Positions 10,990 through 22,858 of a stretch of DNA of 64,000 nt are shown here, piece by piece. The notes under the pieces were generated by a model. It was not told where the DNA came from. It did not search any database and worked only from the letters and a program-made list of their open reading frames with translations. A program made the translations under genes and the position numbers. Each line of letters opens with the position of its first letter. The first letter of the stretch is position 1. The DNA comes from Cryptomeria japonica (lineage: Eukaryota; Streptophyta; Pinopsida; Cupressales; Cupressaceae). The stretch is from NCBI RefSeq assembly GCF_030272615.1, contig NC_081411.1:158822471-158886470 (forward strand). Reading direction: 5' to 3'.

Positions 10990-12911
10990 GAAAAACCTGT
11001 CTACTATCTCTCTTTCTTCAAGATTTCCAATTCTATGGCTGAGAAACTCGAGAAAATCCAACGAAGCTTTCTGTGGACCGGATTGGAGGAAAAGGCCAGA
11101 ATCAGCTTAGTCAACTGGGAGAAGGTGTGCAAACCTAAGCTCATGGGAGGCCTAGGGATTAGAAATTTTTTTGATCTGAATAAGGCCTTGTTGACTAAAA
11201 TCAAATGGAACCTTATGAAGGACAAAACTGACTGGAGCAAGATTATGAGGGCCAAGTACTTCAATCACACCCCCTTGCCCTCCCTCCTCTCTTCTAATGA
11301 GCTCCCTCCAAGGTCTAAAATATGGAACAACTTTGTTAAGAACAGGAAGTTGCTTAAACAGGGTCTGAAGTGGCAAGTTGGCAATGGTGAGAAGATTAGA
11401 TTCTGGGAGGACAACTGGATTGGAGACAGATCCCTTGCCTCCTCCTGTTTCAGTTGCCTCATGGTCACTCTCAAGGATTTGTTTGGCTCCCTTGTGATAA
11501 ACTACATCTCTCCCTCCCACTGCTGGTTAAGGCTCGTTGATAGTCTAGGAAATACCCCCCGGTGGATCCATTTGGCTGAAGAGTTACAATCCCTTCTTGA
11601 GGGGATTAGGATCCCCTATTTTGCTCACACTGATAAACTTGTTTGGACTAAGAACCCCTCAGGGACTTTCAGTGTTAAATCGACCTACAATCTCTTGTTT
11701 TCTCCCATGACTGATTGCTACAGCTGGAAAGAAGTTTGGAACTCTCAGCTCATCCCTAAAATTAACTTCTTCTGGTGGACGGTCCTTCATGGGAAGATCC
11801 TTACTATTGATAATCTAAAGAGGAGGGGATTTATGCTTGCCAATAAGTGTGTTATGTGTAATTGTGCTGAAGAAAGCATAAATCACCTCTTTATCCATTG
11901 CCCCTTCGCTTCTATGGTGGACGACCCTTCACGAGAAGATCCCTACTATTGATAATCTGAAGAGGAGGGGATTTCTGCTTGCCAATAAGTGTGTTATGTG
12001 TAATTGTGCTGAAGAAAGCATAAATCACCTCTTTATCCATTGCCCCTTCGCTTCTATGGTTTGGTACAAAGTTTTACTGAAATTTAATTTGGCTTGGACA
12101 TTCTTGGAAGACTTGCAGTAGTTTATCAGCAACTGGAAGTGCCCCTCCGCTCACCCATCGATCAGACATTTTTGGAGACTCATACCTCCCCACATCTGTT
12201 GGCATATCTAGAAGGAAAGGAATAATAGGATCTTCCGTGACACCAACAACTCGGTTGACACGGTGGCTGACATAGTTGAGAAGTACCTCAGGTAAAACGC
12301 CCTCATCTGCAAATGGAAAACTCCACAATCTACCCCTATGGTCTTGGATAGGAGTTGGATTAAAACATGGAATCTGTCAGATAGCTTCCTTTGATATGAC
12401 AATTCAAAAAAAATGGAGAGGATTAATACCAGATGGTCAACACCTCCCCCCCCTTGGCTCAAGCTTAATTTTGATGGTGGTTCTGCAACAAGAGGTGGAA
12501 TTATTAGGGACAACTTGGGCAACCTGGTTCTGGCCCATGCGGGAAATTTTGACTCTGTCTCGAGCAACATGGCCGAAGCCCTTTGTCTCTTTTGGGGGCT
12601 TAAGATGGCTCTCAGCATCAATGTTAAAAGACTGATCATTGAAGGGGACTCTAAGATGATTATTGAGGCAGCTAAAGGAGTTTCAGGGATTAGCTGGATG
12701 ATCAACAACGTCATCAAGGACATCTGGTCCATGATAGTCTGGCTAGAGGAATCTCAAATTCAGCCCATCTATAGAGAGGGGAATGCGTTGGCAGACTCTC
12801 TAGCTGGGACGGGGTTGGAGATAAAAGCTACGAGGTGCAGGAGACACCTAGATTCTCTTACTGACAAGAAGGACCTTATTAGGAACGAACGAATCGCCTC
12901 TATCCATGAAT
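10990..12911 (+). pseudogene. Plant LINE ORF2: RT C-terminus, zinc-ribbon, RNase H
   Basis: 5'-truncated non-LTR retrotransposon. Frame 1 carries the RT tail (FFKISNSMAEKLEKIQRSFL, then KPKLMGGLGIRNFFDLNKAL) and the zf-RVT region (KINFFWW, CVMCNCAEESINHLFIHCPF). After a 142-bp tandem duplication the reading continues in frame 2 with further stops, then a type I RNase H: LNFDGGSATRGG (first D), MAEALCLFWGLKMAL (E), IIEGDSKMI (D) and YREGNALADSLA (last D). The frame change equals 142 mod 3, so the duplication alone accounts for the frameshift. Extra stops read as Q or W codons changed by C-to-T/G-to-A. Confidence 0.88.
11773..12056 (+). repeat. 142-bp tandem duplication within the LINE
   Basis: Unit 1 (11773-11914) and unit 2 (11915-12056) both begin TGGTGGACG and run through GATAATCT.AAGAGGAGGGG to CCCTTCGCTTCTATGG, with only a few differences. 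They duplicate the Cys/His zinc-ribbon. Confidence 0.9.
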
Positions 12912-13399
12912 GAAGTGCCACATCCTCCTTCTCAACAAGTCGCTTTGGGCCAGCTGCGATGTTGTGCTGCTGGCGGGAAATTTAAATTCAAATTGGGCGG
13001 GCTACACCATACTGGCTTCAAGTGGTCCCCAACTTCTCCTCCCGATACCGACATGGTTGGCCACCTATTTCTGCGTCGCAAGTGAATTGAAGTGCCAACT
13101 TTTAATCATTAATCACAACAAGGACTCCAATTATTACCTTAACTGGAACCTAAGATCTCTCCATAATGACGATCTTTGCAAGTTGGTAGAGATATTAAGA
13201 GGTGTCCCTTCGCATGCTTCCCGGAGCTGGCAGACGCATGCCTTGGGAATCACACTAAAAATAATTATTGCACCTTGCACAATACTTTGGCTAATTCTTG
13301 GTTGATTTCTCTTAACTCCAGCTCTGGGTTTTCCCTCTGCATTTCTTTTTCTAGGCTTGCACTGCATCTCAACTTCACTCTGGAGGAAGCTATCATGGG

Positions 13400-14842
13400 G
13401 GGGGGATTTAGTCCGAGTGGAACCGGACATTATTGACGACTGTTTTCGTGACAACCCGTGCGTCTAGATGTATGCTAAAGAAGGGGGAATCATCCCGTTC
13501 ATGGAAGCCATGATGGGATTTGATAGAAACCTCTCCATGCAGTTTGTCAACAACTGGAAGGACAAGAGAGTGGTCATGGATGACATTTCATTTGAAATTA
13601 GTGAGTAAGTATCGCCCAGGCTACGGGTCTCTCTACTGAAGGCAGGAAGTGGAAGAAAACCAGCAGGGTTGCGGAAGAGACCAACATGAACAGCTTCTTC
13701 AAAAAGGGTGAGGAACCGGCCAAAATGCATGGGTGTTTCAACAGGGAATGTTTACCCTACCTGTGGGATCAAGTTTGCAAAAATATTATGAAATACTTTA
13801 CCCTTGAGGGAAGGTATGGTGTTTTCTATTATTATCATTTCCCATTGCTCAATCACTTTCGCAACCATGACACCATTTCTTTTCCGTTCTTCTTGCTGCA
13901 TGCTCTTGAATCTACTGTTAAAGATGTCCGCCATTGTATGAGTCAAGAGGGTAATTTTACCATCCTCCACCAGGGGCTGATGTTTCGGCTATACAATTTT
14001 CACAAGGCCCTTTGTCCCCCTAAACCTATCTCGGTTCAACCTGCCCCCTCCATTTAGGGTCCCCTTGCTCGCTCTAAAAAAGCCCTCAAAAAGACCTCGA
14101 AAAAGTCGATGACACCTTGTCAATCCCTCGACCAAGCCCCACCCTTCCCCCTCAAAATTGGGGAAAAAAACAAAAGCAACCCTTCTACTGCGAAACCCAC
14201 CTCCAAGAAACCCAGAAAGGAAGCCAAAATCCTTCTTGTTGAGTCTGATGCAGAGGATGGTATCACCCCGCGAATATCCCACAGATTTGCAAACAAACCC
14301 CGGATGAAGCAAATCGTCATGAGAAAGAACTATGCTAACGAGGAAGAGGAAGATTATGAGAAAGCAGAGAGTGAAAAGGGGGAGGATGAAACGGAGGCTA
14401 TAGAGGGCTCGGATTCCTCCAATCTAGGCACAAACGCCCCCGACTCGGAGACCATTAAGGAGGATATTAAGAACACCTCCCCTTTTTCTAACACTTCCCC
14501 TCCCTAGACCTTTGAGGGGGACGAAAGGAATTCTGAAGGTGGGCAGACTGCTGCTGATGGCGGGGAGAAGGAAGAGGCGGTGTAGTGTTCGAGTTGCAGT
14601 GCTATCTCTGAAGACTTAAATGGTGTTAAGAAAAAATTGGAGTATCTGGAGTCCTATGTCAACAAAATTGGGAAATTTGCTGTCAAAGTTATGCACTCTT
14701 CGGCTACCTCTCTGTGCTTGCTCCATCAGGAAAAGGCTGAACAGGGCCGGCTGGAAAGCGACACCACTAAGGAACTGTTCAAGTTCCTGGCGGATGACTG
14801 GATCGGGCTTATGCTCTCTAAGCACATGGGTGTTGATAATTA
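13400..14842 (+). pseudogene. LINE third ORF (element-specific protein)
   Basis: Downstream of RNase H, an ORF starts near the G9 tract (about 13396). It reads DIIDDCFRDNPCV, a TAG, then MYAKEGGIIPFMEAMMGF. A frameshift near 13608 shifts it to frame 0, which carries GLSTEGRKWKKTSRVAEE, then a long globular segment to 14057, a K/S/E-rich tail and a final helical segment (LFKFLADDWIGLMLSKHM) ending at 14842. TAGs interrupt frame 0 at 14055, 14505 and 14583, each fitting a former CAG. I recall this protein as a repeated conifer hypothetical. Its function is unknown; an RNA-binding or element-packaging role would be a guess. Confidence 0.6.
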
Positions 14843-15152
14843 GGTTGTATGGTTGGAAATTTTCTTTTATGTTATAGTTTTTGTCGCTGGAACGTTTGGT
14901 TCCATGGTAATATTGCTACTCTTAAAAGTTTTTATAGTATTGACAATATGTTGGTTTACTGCTGCTTAAGGCACTTTTTGGATGAGATTGGTTTCAATCT
15001 CGGGTTATACAATAGTGGTAGGCAGTTTTTGTTTTTGAAGACTAAAGTTGGGATTGGCTGACTGCGGCTAGGCAGCTGTGTGTGTACTAGTAGTGACTTT
15101 TTCTATTCCTTTGGGTCAGCCCCCAGTTTTGGCTACTTTATAATAAAAAACC
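14843..15152 (+). other. LINE 3' untranslated region and A-rich tail
   Basis: No ORF. T/G-rich sequence ends in TTTATAATAAAAAACC at about 15137-15152, the usual short A-rich end of a LINE. Copia LTR sequence resumes at 15157. Confidence 0.6.
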
Positions 15153-15156
15153 TTAA

Positions 15157-15469
15157 GCATCCTGAAAACCTTCTAGAAGCCGCACCAACACCACTTATCG
15201 AATCCATCAAAAGATCTTCAACGAAGCTCTGCCGGTAAAACCCTTACCGGTAACCAAAAGGCTTACTAGAACATATGAGAGCTTCCGGATCATCAAATCC
15301 CGAACCAACTGAATGTGACACGCATCTGAATGACATGAATAACCGAACCAAACCAATTCCACCAATCGGAACATACCAGAGACAAATCTCCTGATCATCA
15401 TCAAAGTCCAACCACTCTACCGGAATCCGGTAGACAACCAAAGAAGCTAGTGTTGACATCAATGCAACA
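15157..15469 (-). repeat. Copia LTR fragment (second copy)
   Basis: 15157-15345 matches 9838-10013 (GCATCCTGAAAACCTTCTAG...). It then continues into LTR sequence missing from the left copy and ends at 15469; read on the minus strand, the LTR starts TGTTGCATTGATGTCAACAC. Flanks of 8979 and 15469 do not give a matching target duplication. Confidence 0.65.
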
Positions 15470-16128
15470 CATAATCAATTCCTCCAAATTGCCAACAAGT
15501 TGTACACTTGGAGGCACCTGGGGTGCCAAATAAATAATCTAGCAGCAAATAGGGTATGAAATTTGTTAGAAATTCATCGATAGCAATAGTAAAAAGCAAA
15601 TAAATCTTTCTTTCAAGTTTATTATGGCATATGTGATGGCTATCAACAATTTAGTGTGGAAAATGGGTCAAATTCAATGATCTTGCCAGGAAGCCTGAAA
15701 GGAATTGTAGTTGAACTATTTTTTTGTCCCATAATTGTTTTTGATAATTATAGTAGATGCAAATAAACCTCATTGGAGGTATTGGCACCATTGGGAGATT
15801 CCTGTATTGCTAGATTCACCAGTTCTATCAATAAAAAGCACCTAAACTGGCTAGTGCTGGACTCTGGGTATGCTATGCACTATTTTGATTGCAACAAATT
15901 ATTCAAATTTGGTATTGGTGTTTTGTTGTTATAGAAATCAGTATATAGTATTTTATTTCGGTCATTGTTTATTGTATTCAATCTTCCAAATTGCTAAAAT
16001 CCCTCAAAACACAAAAAAAAATAAAAAGTATCAAAACATCCTTCCATTCACTGGTCAAAGATATATTTCAGACTTAAACATCAGAATGGAGGCAATAATC
16101 CAGTTTGGGATATTACATGGATTGTAAT
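15470..16128. other. Unassigned sequence before an LTR
   Basis: No intact ORF. Near 15830-15900 a short plus-strand stretch reads LNWLVLDSGYAMHYFDC. This faintly recalls the LDSGASHHM site of Copia proteases but is too weak to call. Confidence 0.3.
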
Positions 16129-17500
16129 GTCCCCTTTTTAGTTCATTCCTATTCCAGAGTGATTGGCCTATCATTCTGACCCTCGTAGGCTAATAATTGT
16201 GGATAGAGGGTTTTCTGAGGCAGGGACTTGGTCAATAGAGGTTCTTGTCTTCTCCAGTATTCAATATGTTCCATTTTGATGCTCGTTTGGTTTCATTTGG
16301 ATTTCATTTGCTATACTTACTATTTATAGTAAGTCAGTGGATGTTAGAAAGGGACCCTTACTATTTTTAGTAAGGCGGTTGGATGCGTAGAGAATGCAAT
16401 GGTTTACCTCCTAGAATAGATGAAATTGAATTATGTGCATTATTCTAGAAGTTAAGGCATTTTTATTATTATTAAAGTTGTAATTTAGTAATAATAATTA
16501 ATTAATTAATTTAATAATGCACTCATTTAAATATCTAATTGACTTTATTATTATGAGGAGGTTATTTAATGAATTATGAAGTCGATTATTTAAAGTGCAT
16601 TTAAGTTATATTTGGGGCCCACTTTAAGAGATGATATATTAAATGCTTTAAAAGTATACTTTGTTATAAGTGATAAAGTGATAATTTAAAGGGAGATATA
16701 AGTGTTAATAAAGTATACTTTATATTGTGCACCAAATGGAGGGAAAAGTAAATGAAATTAAAGTGAAATTAAATGAGATGAAGCCAAATGCAAATTAAAT
16801 ATTATATAAAGGCATTTGAAAAGGGATTTCATTCATTCTGTGAGCATTTGATAATTTGACATTTATGATTACCTGGCATTTGGAGAAGGCAAACCCAAGG
16901 GTTTTTGGATTATTGGAGAACATAGTATCTTCATTTTGACAGCTACATGAGGTGGTGAAATATCTTCTGAGGGTTGCTTTTGAGTTGGCTGTAACCAGCA
17001 ATCAAATTTGAGTTTCATTGGTGAAAGATCTAGAAGTTGTGAAGGGTTTGAAGAACATCTATTTGCAGATCAGAAATAATTGAAGGTTAATCTTATTTGG
17101 TAAATCTCTATTGCTGTTTGTGCCCTCTTTATTGGCACGTGGGAGTTATTGTAGTGCAGATTGGAAAGATTGTACAAGGGTTTGAAGAATAGCTGATCAA
17201 AGACTCCATTTTCAATAGCATGAGGATTATTCTTGACTGTTGCAACTTTACACTTTATTCTGGCATCCATTTTCGAAGGGTTTCAAGGCATGTTTACCTG
17301 TGAGTTCATGAAATGTAACTCCTAAATTTTTTGGGTATTGTTGATTTAGATAATAGAGGATATTTTATGAACTGGGTTGTCGATATTTTATGAAAATACT
17401 GAGTATCTAAGCTGATGCAAAAATCTGGAATTTCCAGTTGTGTATTTGCAAAGCAATTTCAGTTTTTGAGTAAAAAATTATTATTGCAACATCTCCTATT
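16129..17500 (+). repeat. LTR, second member of the TGTAATGTCCCC family
   Basis: It starts TGTAATGTCCCCTTTTTAG and shares the order of early motifs with 8025. Two strong stem-loops, TTACTATTTATAGTAA (about 16317) and CTTACTATTTTTAGTAAG (about 16358), occupy the place of the CTACTTTTTAG stretches in the other LTR. The middle is A/T-rich (ATTAATTAATT). The 3' end is uncertain. Confidence 0.5.
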
Positions 17501-19681
17501 TTTTCTGCATTGAATTGTTGTATCCAACATTGCAAATATATCTCAAACATTCATCAAAACAAACCAAAATATCAAAAGAAGGAACTACAACCTGCACGTA
17601 CAGACATTGCAAACCAAGTGTTTGACAATATTCCTTGCACACAGGGTCAGATTGTCAAGGGATATTACATGGATGGTGCTCTTTACTCATCTATTTCCAA
17701 GGATCAAAGGAAGATGCCTATGGATGAGAGGTTAACATCAAGTTTGGAGAATTCTCGAGTAATGCTTGATGGTTGTATGCATAGCTCTTTGGAGCATGTT
17801 GGCTTCAAGCTGCGATGAATGACAAGTATTTTGTTGTTTTCTTTAACCCATAGTTGCTTTTACTCCTTGTTGGGAATTTTGATGGGTAACTTTGCACCTT
17901 GAGGCTATTTTTGATCCTTGCTATGGTCCTTCATTTGGGAACTAGGCTTCAATATTTTTATAATTCATTGTAAAAGGTTTGAGGGTCCTTCCAAAATTCA
18001 CCCTTTGCCCTTTATCCAAAAATAAATAAATGCATGCACGATTAGGCATTGATAATCACCATTTAGAAACCAGAATTTTTTTAATTAAAAAAGAGACCTA
18101 ATCCTCATTTCATTAAGACAGAGTATGACAAGATTCCTTGAATTCTAAAGTGGAACAAAGGAATATTGAACTCTTAAGCATGGCCATATTACCTGAACAT
18201 TATCAAGTATTTTTTAAAAATATATAGTGAAGAGGGAAAGAAACCTGTGGTGATATGTATCCAATGCCCAAGAAACTCTTTGTTGATGAAGTGCACATTG
18301 TCCAAGTGTGTGCAGAAACATTAAACTAGAGTTCCAATTAGCTTATACTGGGGAAAGTCCAGAAATGGTTTCCTCCATAGCTTTCTAATTCTTAGATAAC
18401 ATGCCATAGATCTATAGAGTTAGAACCCAAAACTACTTTTGAAGATAGAGGAAGTAAAAACGATATCATCACTTGAACTAAGTCACCACAAACAAGAATG
18501 GTCAACATCATCACATGTAAAAGGAAATAATTTGAGGGTGAAAAAGTTCGCAGAGAAGAAGAATGAAACGAGTCTTTGCATTTGAAATCTGCCACAAAAC
18601 ATGTTGATTTAAATTTCACATTTTTTTTATGGAAACAATAGATTTTACAAAATTTAAATAAATTGATGTCATCCTCTAGCAACGGTTGCACGTGTCCACC
18701 TAGGTTCATATCCCCATGACAATACGGTGACTCATCACTCCAACCATGAGGTTATGATATCACAATTATGTGGCACTTCTGTGATGACCCATGTTTTTAC
18801 GTCTTCAAAATGTGGTTCAAGCTTATCCCACCTACAATTCAAGGCAAACTATAAGCTCACCAAACATTTATTGGGCTGAAAAATTATTGTATAGCATGTC
18901 CAAGTAAGGACACACTATCCTGGAAGGTAAATTGATCATACTCATTGTTGTCATTTTATGTGGAGCATATTCAAGGGGGCCTGAATATGAGCCATCATCA
19001 TGCCTTTCGTTCCACCAGACAATTATTTATACAGTAGCCCATTATGCTTGCGAATTATTGGCTGATTTTGGAATGGTGTGCCAAATTAGTAAGTCGGTGG
19101 TCCTGTGGAGTCCACTTCAGGAACTACTTTTGTGGAGCAGGGAGTGTTACAGGTTTTTTTTTGGTTTTTTTTTTTAAATTATAGAATACAATAAAATCTT
19201 GAGTAGGAAAATATAGATTTTAGACTTTCATGGGGTGCCTTTTGGGTTGGGTGAGAAATTTTCCTCACCATCTATAGTTTTAAAATTTTTGCAAGTTTAG
19301 AAATAATTTCTTGATTGTGTTTTTTGAGCTTTCGAAAAAAAATCAGCAAAACTTTTTAGCAATTGCTCTTGTTGAAAAAAATTATTATACTACCAACTTC
19401 CTAAATTTTTAGAACTTATACATTTTATGCTTTCCCACTGCTACAATATCCACAGGATTACCTGCTTCTGAAAGCTCTTAAAAATTTGCGACACTTGCTC
19501 AAATGTTTTAGGAAACCCCCCTCCATGGGACGGCTATGTAATGTAATTCTGATTTGTTAAGGGATTTGACATAAACCATGTTATTTGTGGTACATCACTT
19601 TAAATTGTTATACCCAAAAAAAAATGGGTGTTCTGCTAGAAAAAAATGAAAAATGGAGAGCAGAGCGGAAGAAAAGAGTAC
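17501..19681. other. No gene recognised
   Basis: A/T-rich sequence with short open frames only. I looked here for further exons of the transporter at 19682-20005 and saw none, so its next exon lies beyond or has been lost. Confidence 0.4.
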
Positions 19682-20005
19682 CATGAAAGATTGAGCATAA
19701 ACTGGCTGCATCTTCTGCACATCTTTCCAATAATAATTACTTACAAGGTGCTTCATTGCCTTTGCAAAGCCTTGAGTTACACCATAAACAATCATAACAA
19801 ATACAACAAAAGGACCTCCAAATGTGTCCTTCATTATTGCCATCCATTTCAAAAATTGCCTTACATATCCCAATGGACTGCTCCATCCAACTCCTTTACT
19901 ATGTCCGTTTGTTGTGAATTCATCCTCATTGTCAACATCCGTTTCTGTTTCTGTCTGGGGTTGCAGCTCTAATAAAATGGGAACTTCCTCATCTTCTTTC
20001 TCCAT
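19682..20005 (-). CDS. Folate-biopterin transporter (BT1/FBT family), first exon
   Basis: Family members are MFS-type membrane carriers of folates and pterins in the plasma or chloroplast membrane. The exon starts at an ATG at 20005 (MEKEDEEVPILLELQPQ), with an acidic hydrophilic N-terminal tail of about 50 residues. The first conserved block follows: FLKWMAIMKDTFGG, a membrane helix FVVFVMIVYGVTQGFAKAM, then the family signature YYWKDVQKMQP. The frame runs on to 19595, but a donor-like ATG/GTACTC at 19682/19681 would end the exon shortly after the signature, and the residues after it no longer resemble the family. Remaining exons are not seen, so the gene is partial here: a very long intron or a broken gene. 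It is the only ordinary host coding exon in the window. Confidence 0.72.
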
Positions 20006-20422
20006 CCAAAACAAAGAAACAACCACTCTTTGTTTCTGGTTCTTGTTCAATTAAAACATAAATCACTCAAATTCGTAGCTTCTGCTTCTATTTATCAGAT
20101 TCGGGATCAGAATACGGTGTTGTTTCTTTAAGAAGAAAATTCATAAATTTCAAAGCAAATGTTTCGATATTGTCAAGAATTCAAAATATTGTGCACTCGT
20201 TTACAGTTGCATTAAGTAACCTTTTGACTTTTTGAACAACATTTTTTTTTATTTTGTGTACCATGCAGGCAGATCAAGTTGACGTTTCAGATTCTTCTTT
20301 GAGTTCGGTTTTTTATATTCCAAGACCACGTTGTCAAGTTGACATTACCAAAATCTCGCTTCATTTAATTGCAGCTGGTTGTGCACGTAGTCCTCGTCCC
20401 TCGCGTCATACAAACATGGACA

Positions 20423-20429
20423 CTATATA
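20423..20429 (-). promoter_or_regulatory. Candidate TATA box for the transporter gene
   Basis: Minus-strand TATATAG about 420 bases upstream of the start codon, which would place transcription start near 20,395 and give a 390-base leader. Position and sequence are plausible but unsupported by anything else. Confidence 0.3.
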
Positions 20430-20439
20430 ATATTATTGT

Positions 20440-21596
20440 TTGTTTTTTTTCAATTACGCGTAATTTTTAACTAATATTAGAATTGTTTTCTAAGTATTAC
20501 ATTGAGATTCTCAAAATCACAATCATATTGAGTATTTTTATTTCCCTTGAATTATGTGTTGTAATTGTGTAAGAAAATAGATACAAATTTATGTAAATGG
20601 TTTATGTCAAAATTAGTACTGATAGATAAACAATTTTATGATCGATAGTTAAGATTTTTTTTGAGATGAATTAGATTATATACCTATTATAATTAAAATT
20701 AGAAAAAAGTAAAGCATTTGCAAAGCATGCCCAAAATAAAACTAGTTAAGCTAAGAGATTAAGTTTTAAAAAAGTAGTGGCTTCAAAGAGGAAACAACCA
20801 TAGAAATCATTATCTCAAAAATAAACAATTGTATAAAATCTTCTATTAATGGTTATGATTGATTACAATATGAAACAAAATGTTCGAAATTTAAATAATA
20901 AATCAATACTTAGTTCTTAGATTGATCTTTCTTAGATTTTTTAGGGTTTGTCAAAAAAATTGCATATGAATGAGTAATTTTTTCGTTTGATTATATGGCC
21001 ACTTCCAAGACTAAAGAATTTCTTGGATCAAATCTTTTGTGCAGATCCAAAACATTAATTATGAAGTTTTAAGTTCAAATAAAAAATATATTCACTTTGA
21101 TTGAGAAAATGCCATGTATAATAATACTTTGATACTTCTATATGTGTGCAAGAGGGGTTCTTTCATTGCATTAGATTCTAGATGTTCAAACAAATTAGAA
21201 TTTTAAGTTGACATATGTAAGTTAGACAAAGGGAAGGAAGTGGGTTTAAAATTTGAATTTGAGTTTTAAAACATCTAGGTTCTTTTTCATAAATCTAATG
21301 AAAATTTTGAGGATCAAAACCAATTTCGCAAAGTTAGTATAGATGGACTTAGATAAGGTTTGAGTTGTGTACTAGATTTTGTTATAAAACACACTACTTA
21401 GATTTAGCATTTCACAACATTGGGGCAACTAGGACAAAGGGATCCCAAAATGAAAGGTTGAAGTGCAAGGTATGCAATTTTCACTATTGCATTTTGCCCC
21501 CACTTTGACTTGCATGTGATTTATTACGAAAATGTTTTCGAAGTAAGATAAGAAACCAACATGAAATTAGATTTATTTATAATGATAATGATGATG

Positions 21597-21637
<41 letters not shown>

Positions 21638-21683
21638 AATGATGATAATAATGATGATAATAATAATAATCATAATCATAATC

Positions 21684-21748
<65 letters not shown>

Positions 21749-22309
21749 TTGTAGAATGATAGAAAGTTATGTTATCTATGGAATAAGATGTGATTATGAT
21801 AACTTGTAGAATGATAGAAAGTTGCACCCATCATTATTTCCATTATGTATAATCAATTAAATGCTAGTAGCCATGAATGCAAGGTAAGAATATTGCAAAC
21901 TATGTGTGATAAAGTGTTAGGAAATACAATCATCCTAAAATGTGTGATTATAAGATGCAAATGTTGTTAGCATAAATATGAGCTAGTAAGACTAGTATAA
22001 GGTACAAGCATAGCAATTGTGGATGATTCTATAATCATCGTGAGAAAATGTCATGTTAGTGAAATGATCAAGAAGGAAAAGCATAACCGTGAGAATTATA
22101 AGGATAATCATGTAAGTTTATCTTCTATGCAATAGAAATATGGTAAATGCTCCCTCTAGGATATGGATCAAAGTTGATATAAAAAATATTTCTAATATGA
22201 AGGAACAGTTTGGATTAATATTTCATTGTGTTTTGTAGTTGTAAAATGCTCTCAAAAGTTGTGTAAGCCATGAAAAATAGTTAAAAAAAAACATGAAAAA
22301 TTTATCATA
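20440..22309. other. A/T-rich intergenic DNA with a microsatellite
   Basis: No coding sequence. It contains the ATC/ATT microsatellite at 21585-21747 and ends at the left target duplication (ATA, 22307-22309) of the CACTA element. Confidence 0.5.
21585..21747. repeat. (ATC)n/(ATT)n compound microsatellite
   Basis: Runs of ATG, ATC and then AAT/ATA trinucleotides over about 160 bp. A small direct repeat (AACTTGTAGAATGATAGAAA) follows at about 21746 and 21800. The long open frames read from it are artefacts of the repeat. Confidence 0.95.
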
Positions 22310-22335
22310 CACTAATACATTTAGCCTAAAATTCC
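22310..22335 (+). repeat. CACTA left terminal inverted repeat
   Basis: CACTAATACATTTAGCCTAA at the terminus, preceded by ATA. It pairs with the right end at 35668-35693. Confidence 0.87.
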
Positions 22336-22384
22336 AACGGAGAAGGTATATTGTGATCAAACTTGATTTTTTTTTGAAAAAATG

Positions 22385-22472
22385 CCCGATTTCGTCGAAA
22401 TTTCGATGATAATGCAATGACATTAGGGTTTTTTAAGAAAAAGTGCTCGTGTTCGTCGAAATTCCGACGACC
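22385..22472. repeat. CACTA left subterminal motifs
   Basis: Two copies of TTCGTCGAAATT(C/T)CGA(C/T)GA, at about 22391 and 22451. The Copia element is inserted right after the second. The same motif clusters at the right end. Confidence 0.75.
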
Positions 22473-22473
22473 G

Positions 22474-22846
22474 TGTTAGAGTAATTGGGTCTTTACTTGA
22501 TTAATTAAACATTATTTGTTTAATTCTTTAAGTTTTCAATTATCTTTTTACACTTAAGCTAACATTAGGTGCATATAATTAATTATTTTAATTAATTATT
22601 ATGTGCAAACCTAGGGTTTTCCCTTTTTAGGGTTTCTTGACCTATTTGAGGCTACTTTTTCCTTTCATTGTATTATTTTTTCACAATACATTTTTCTGGT
22701 GAATTGGAGCTCTCTTGTTTGGAGAATATTTTTCTTGTGTTTTTCTTGTTCTTCAGATTTTGCTTCATTGCTTCTCCTTGTAACAGGTTATTCAACTTGC
22801 AGCAGATCTTCAGGCTACTGTGGGGTTGTATTTCTCAACTCCTATA
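22474..22846 (+). repeat. Copia 5' LTR
   Basis: Begins TGTTAGAGTAATTGGG and ends CTCAACTCCTATA. Same length as the 3' copy. Confidence 0.93.
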
Positions 22847-22858
22847 TGGTATCAGAGC
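22847..22858 (+). other. Primer-binding site (initiator Met tRNA)
   Basis: TGGTATCAGAGC abuts the LTR. This is the standard sequence complementary to the 3' end of plant initiator Met tRNA. Confidence 0.95.

Noticed and set aside
15830-15900. Copia protease remnant (LVLDSGYAMHYFDC)
   Set aside because: Only a DSG and a few residues match, with nothing of gag or integrase around it.
17510-17818. 102-codon plus-strand frame after the LTR
   Set aside because: No ATG context or recognisable motif, and the first codon is not a convincing start. Possibly element leader; not called as a gene.
21561-21827. Poly-isoleucine and poly-tyrosine frames
   Set aside because: Translation of an ATC/ATT microsatellite.
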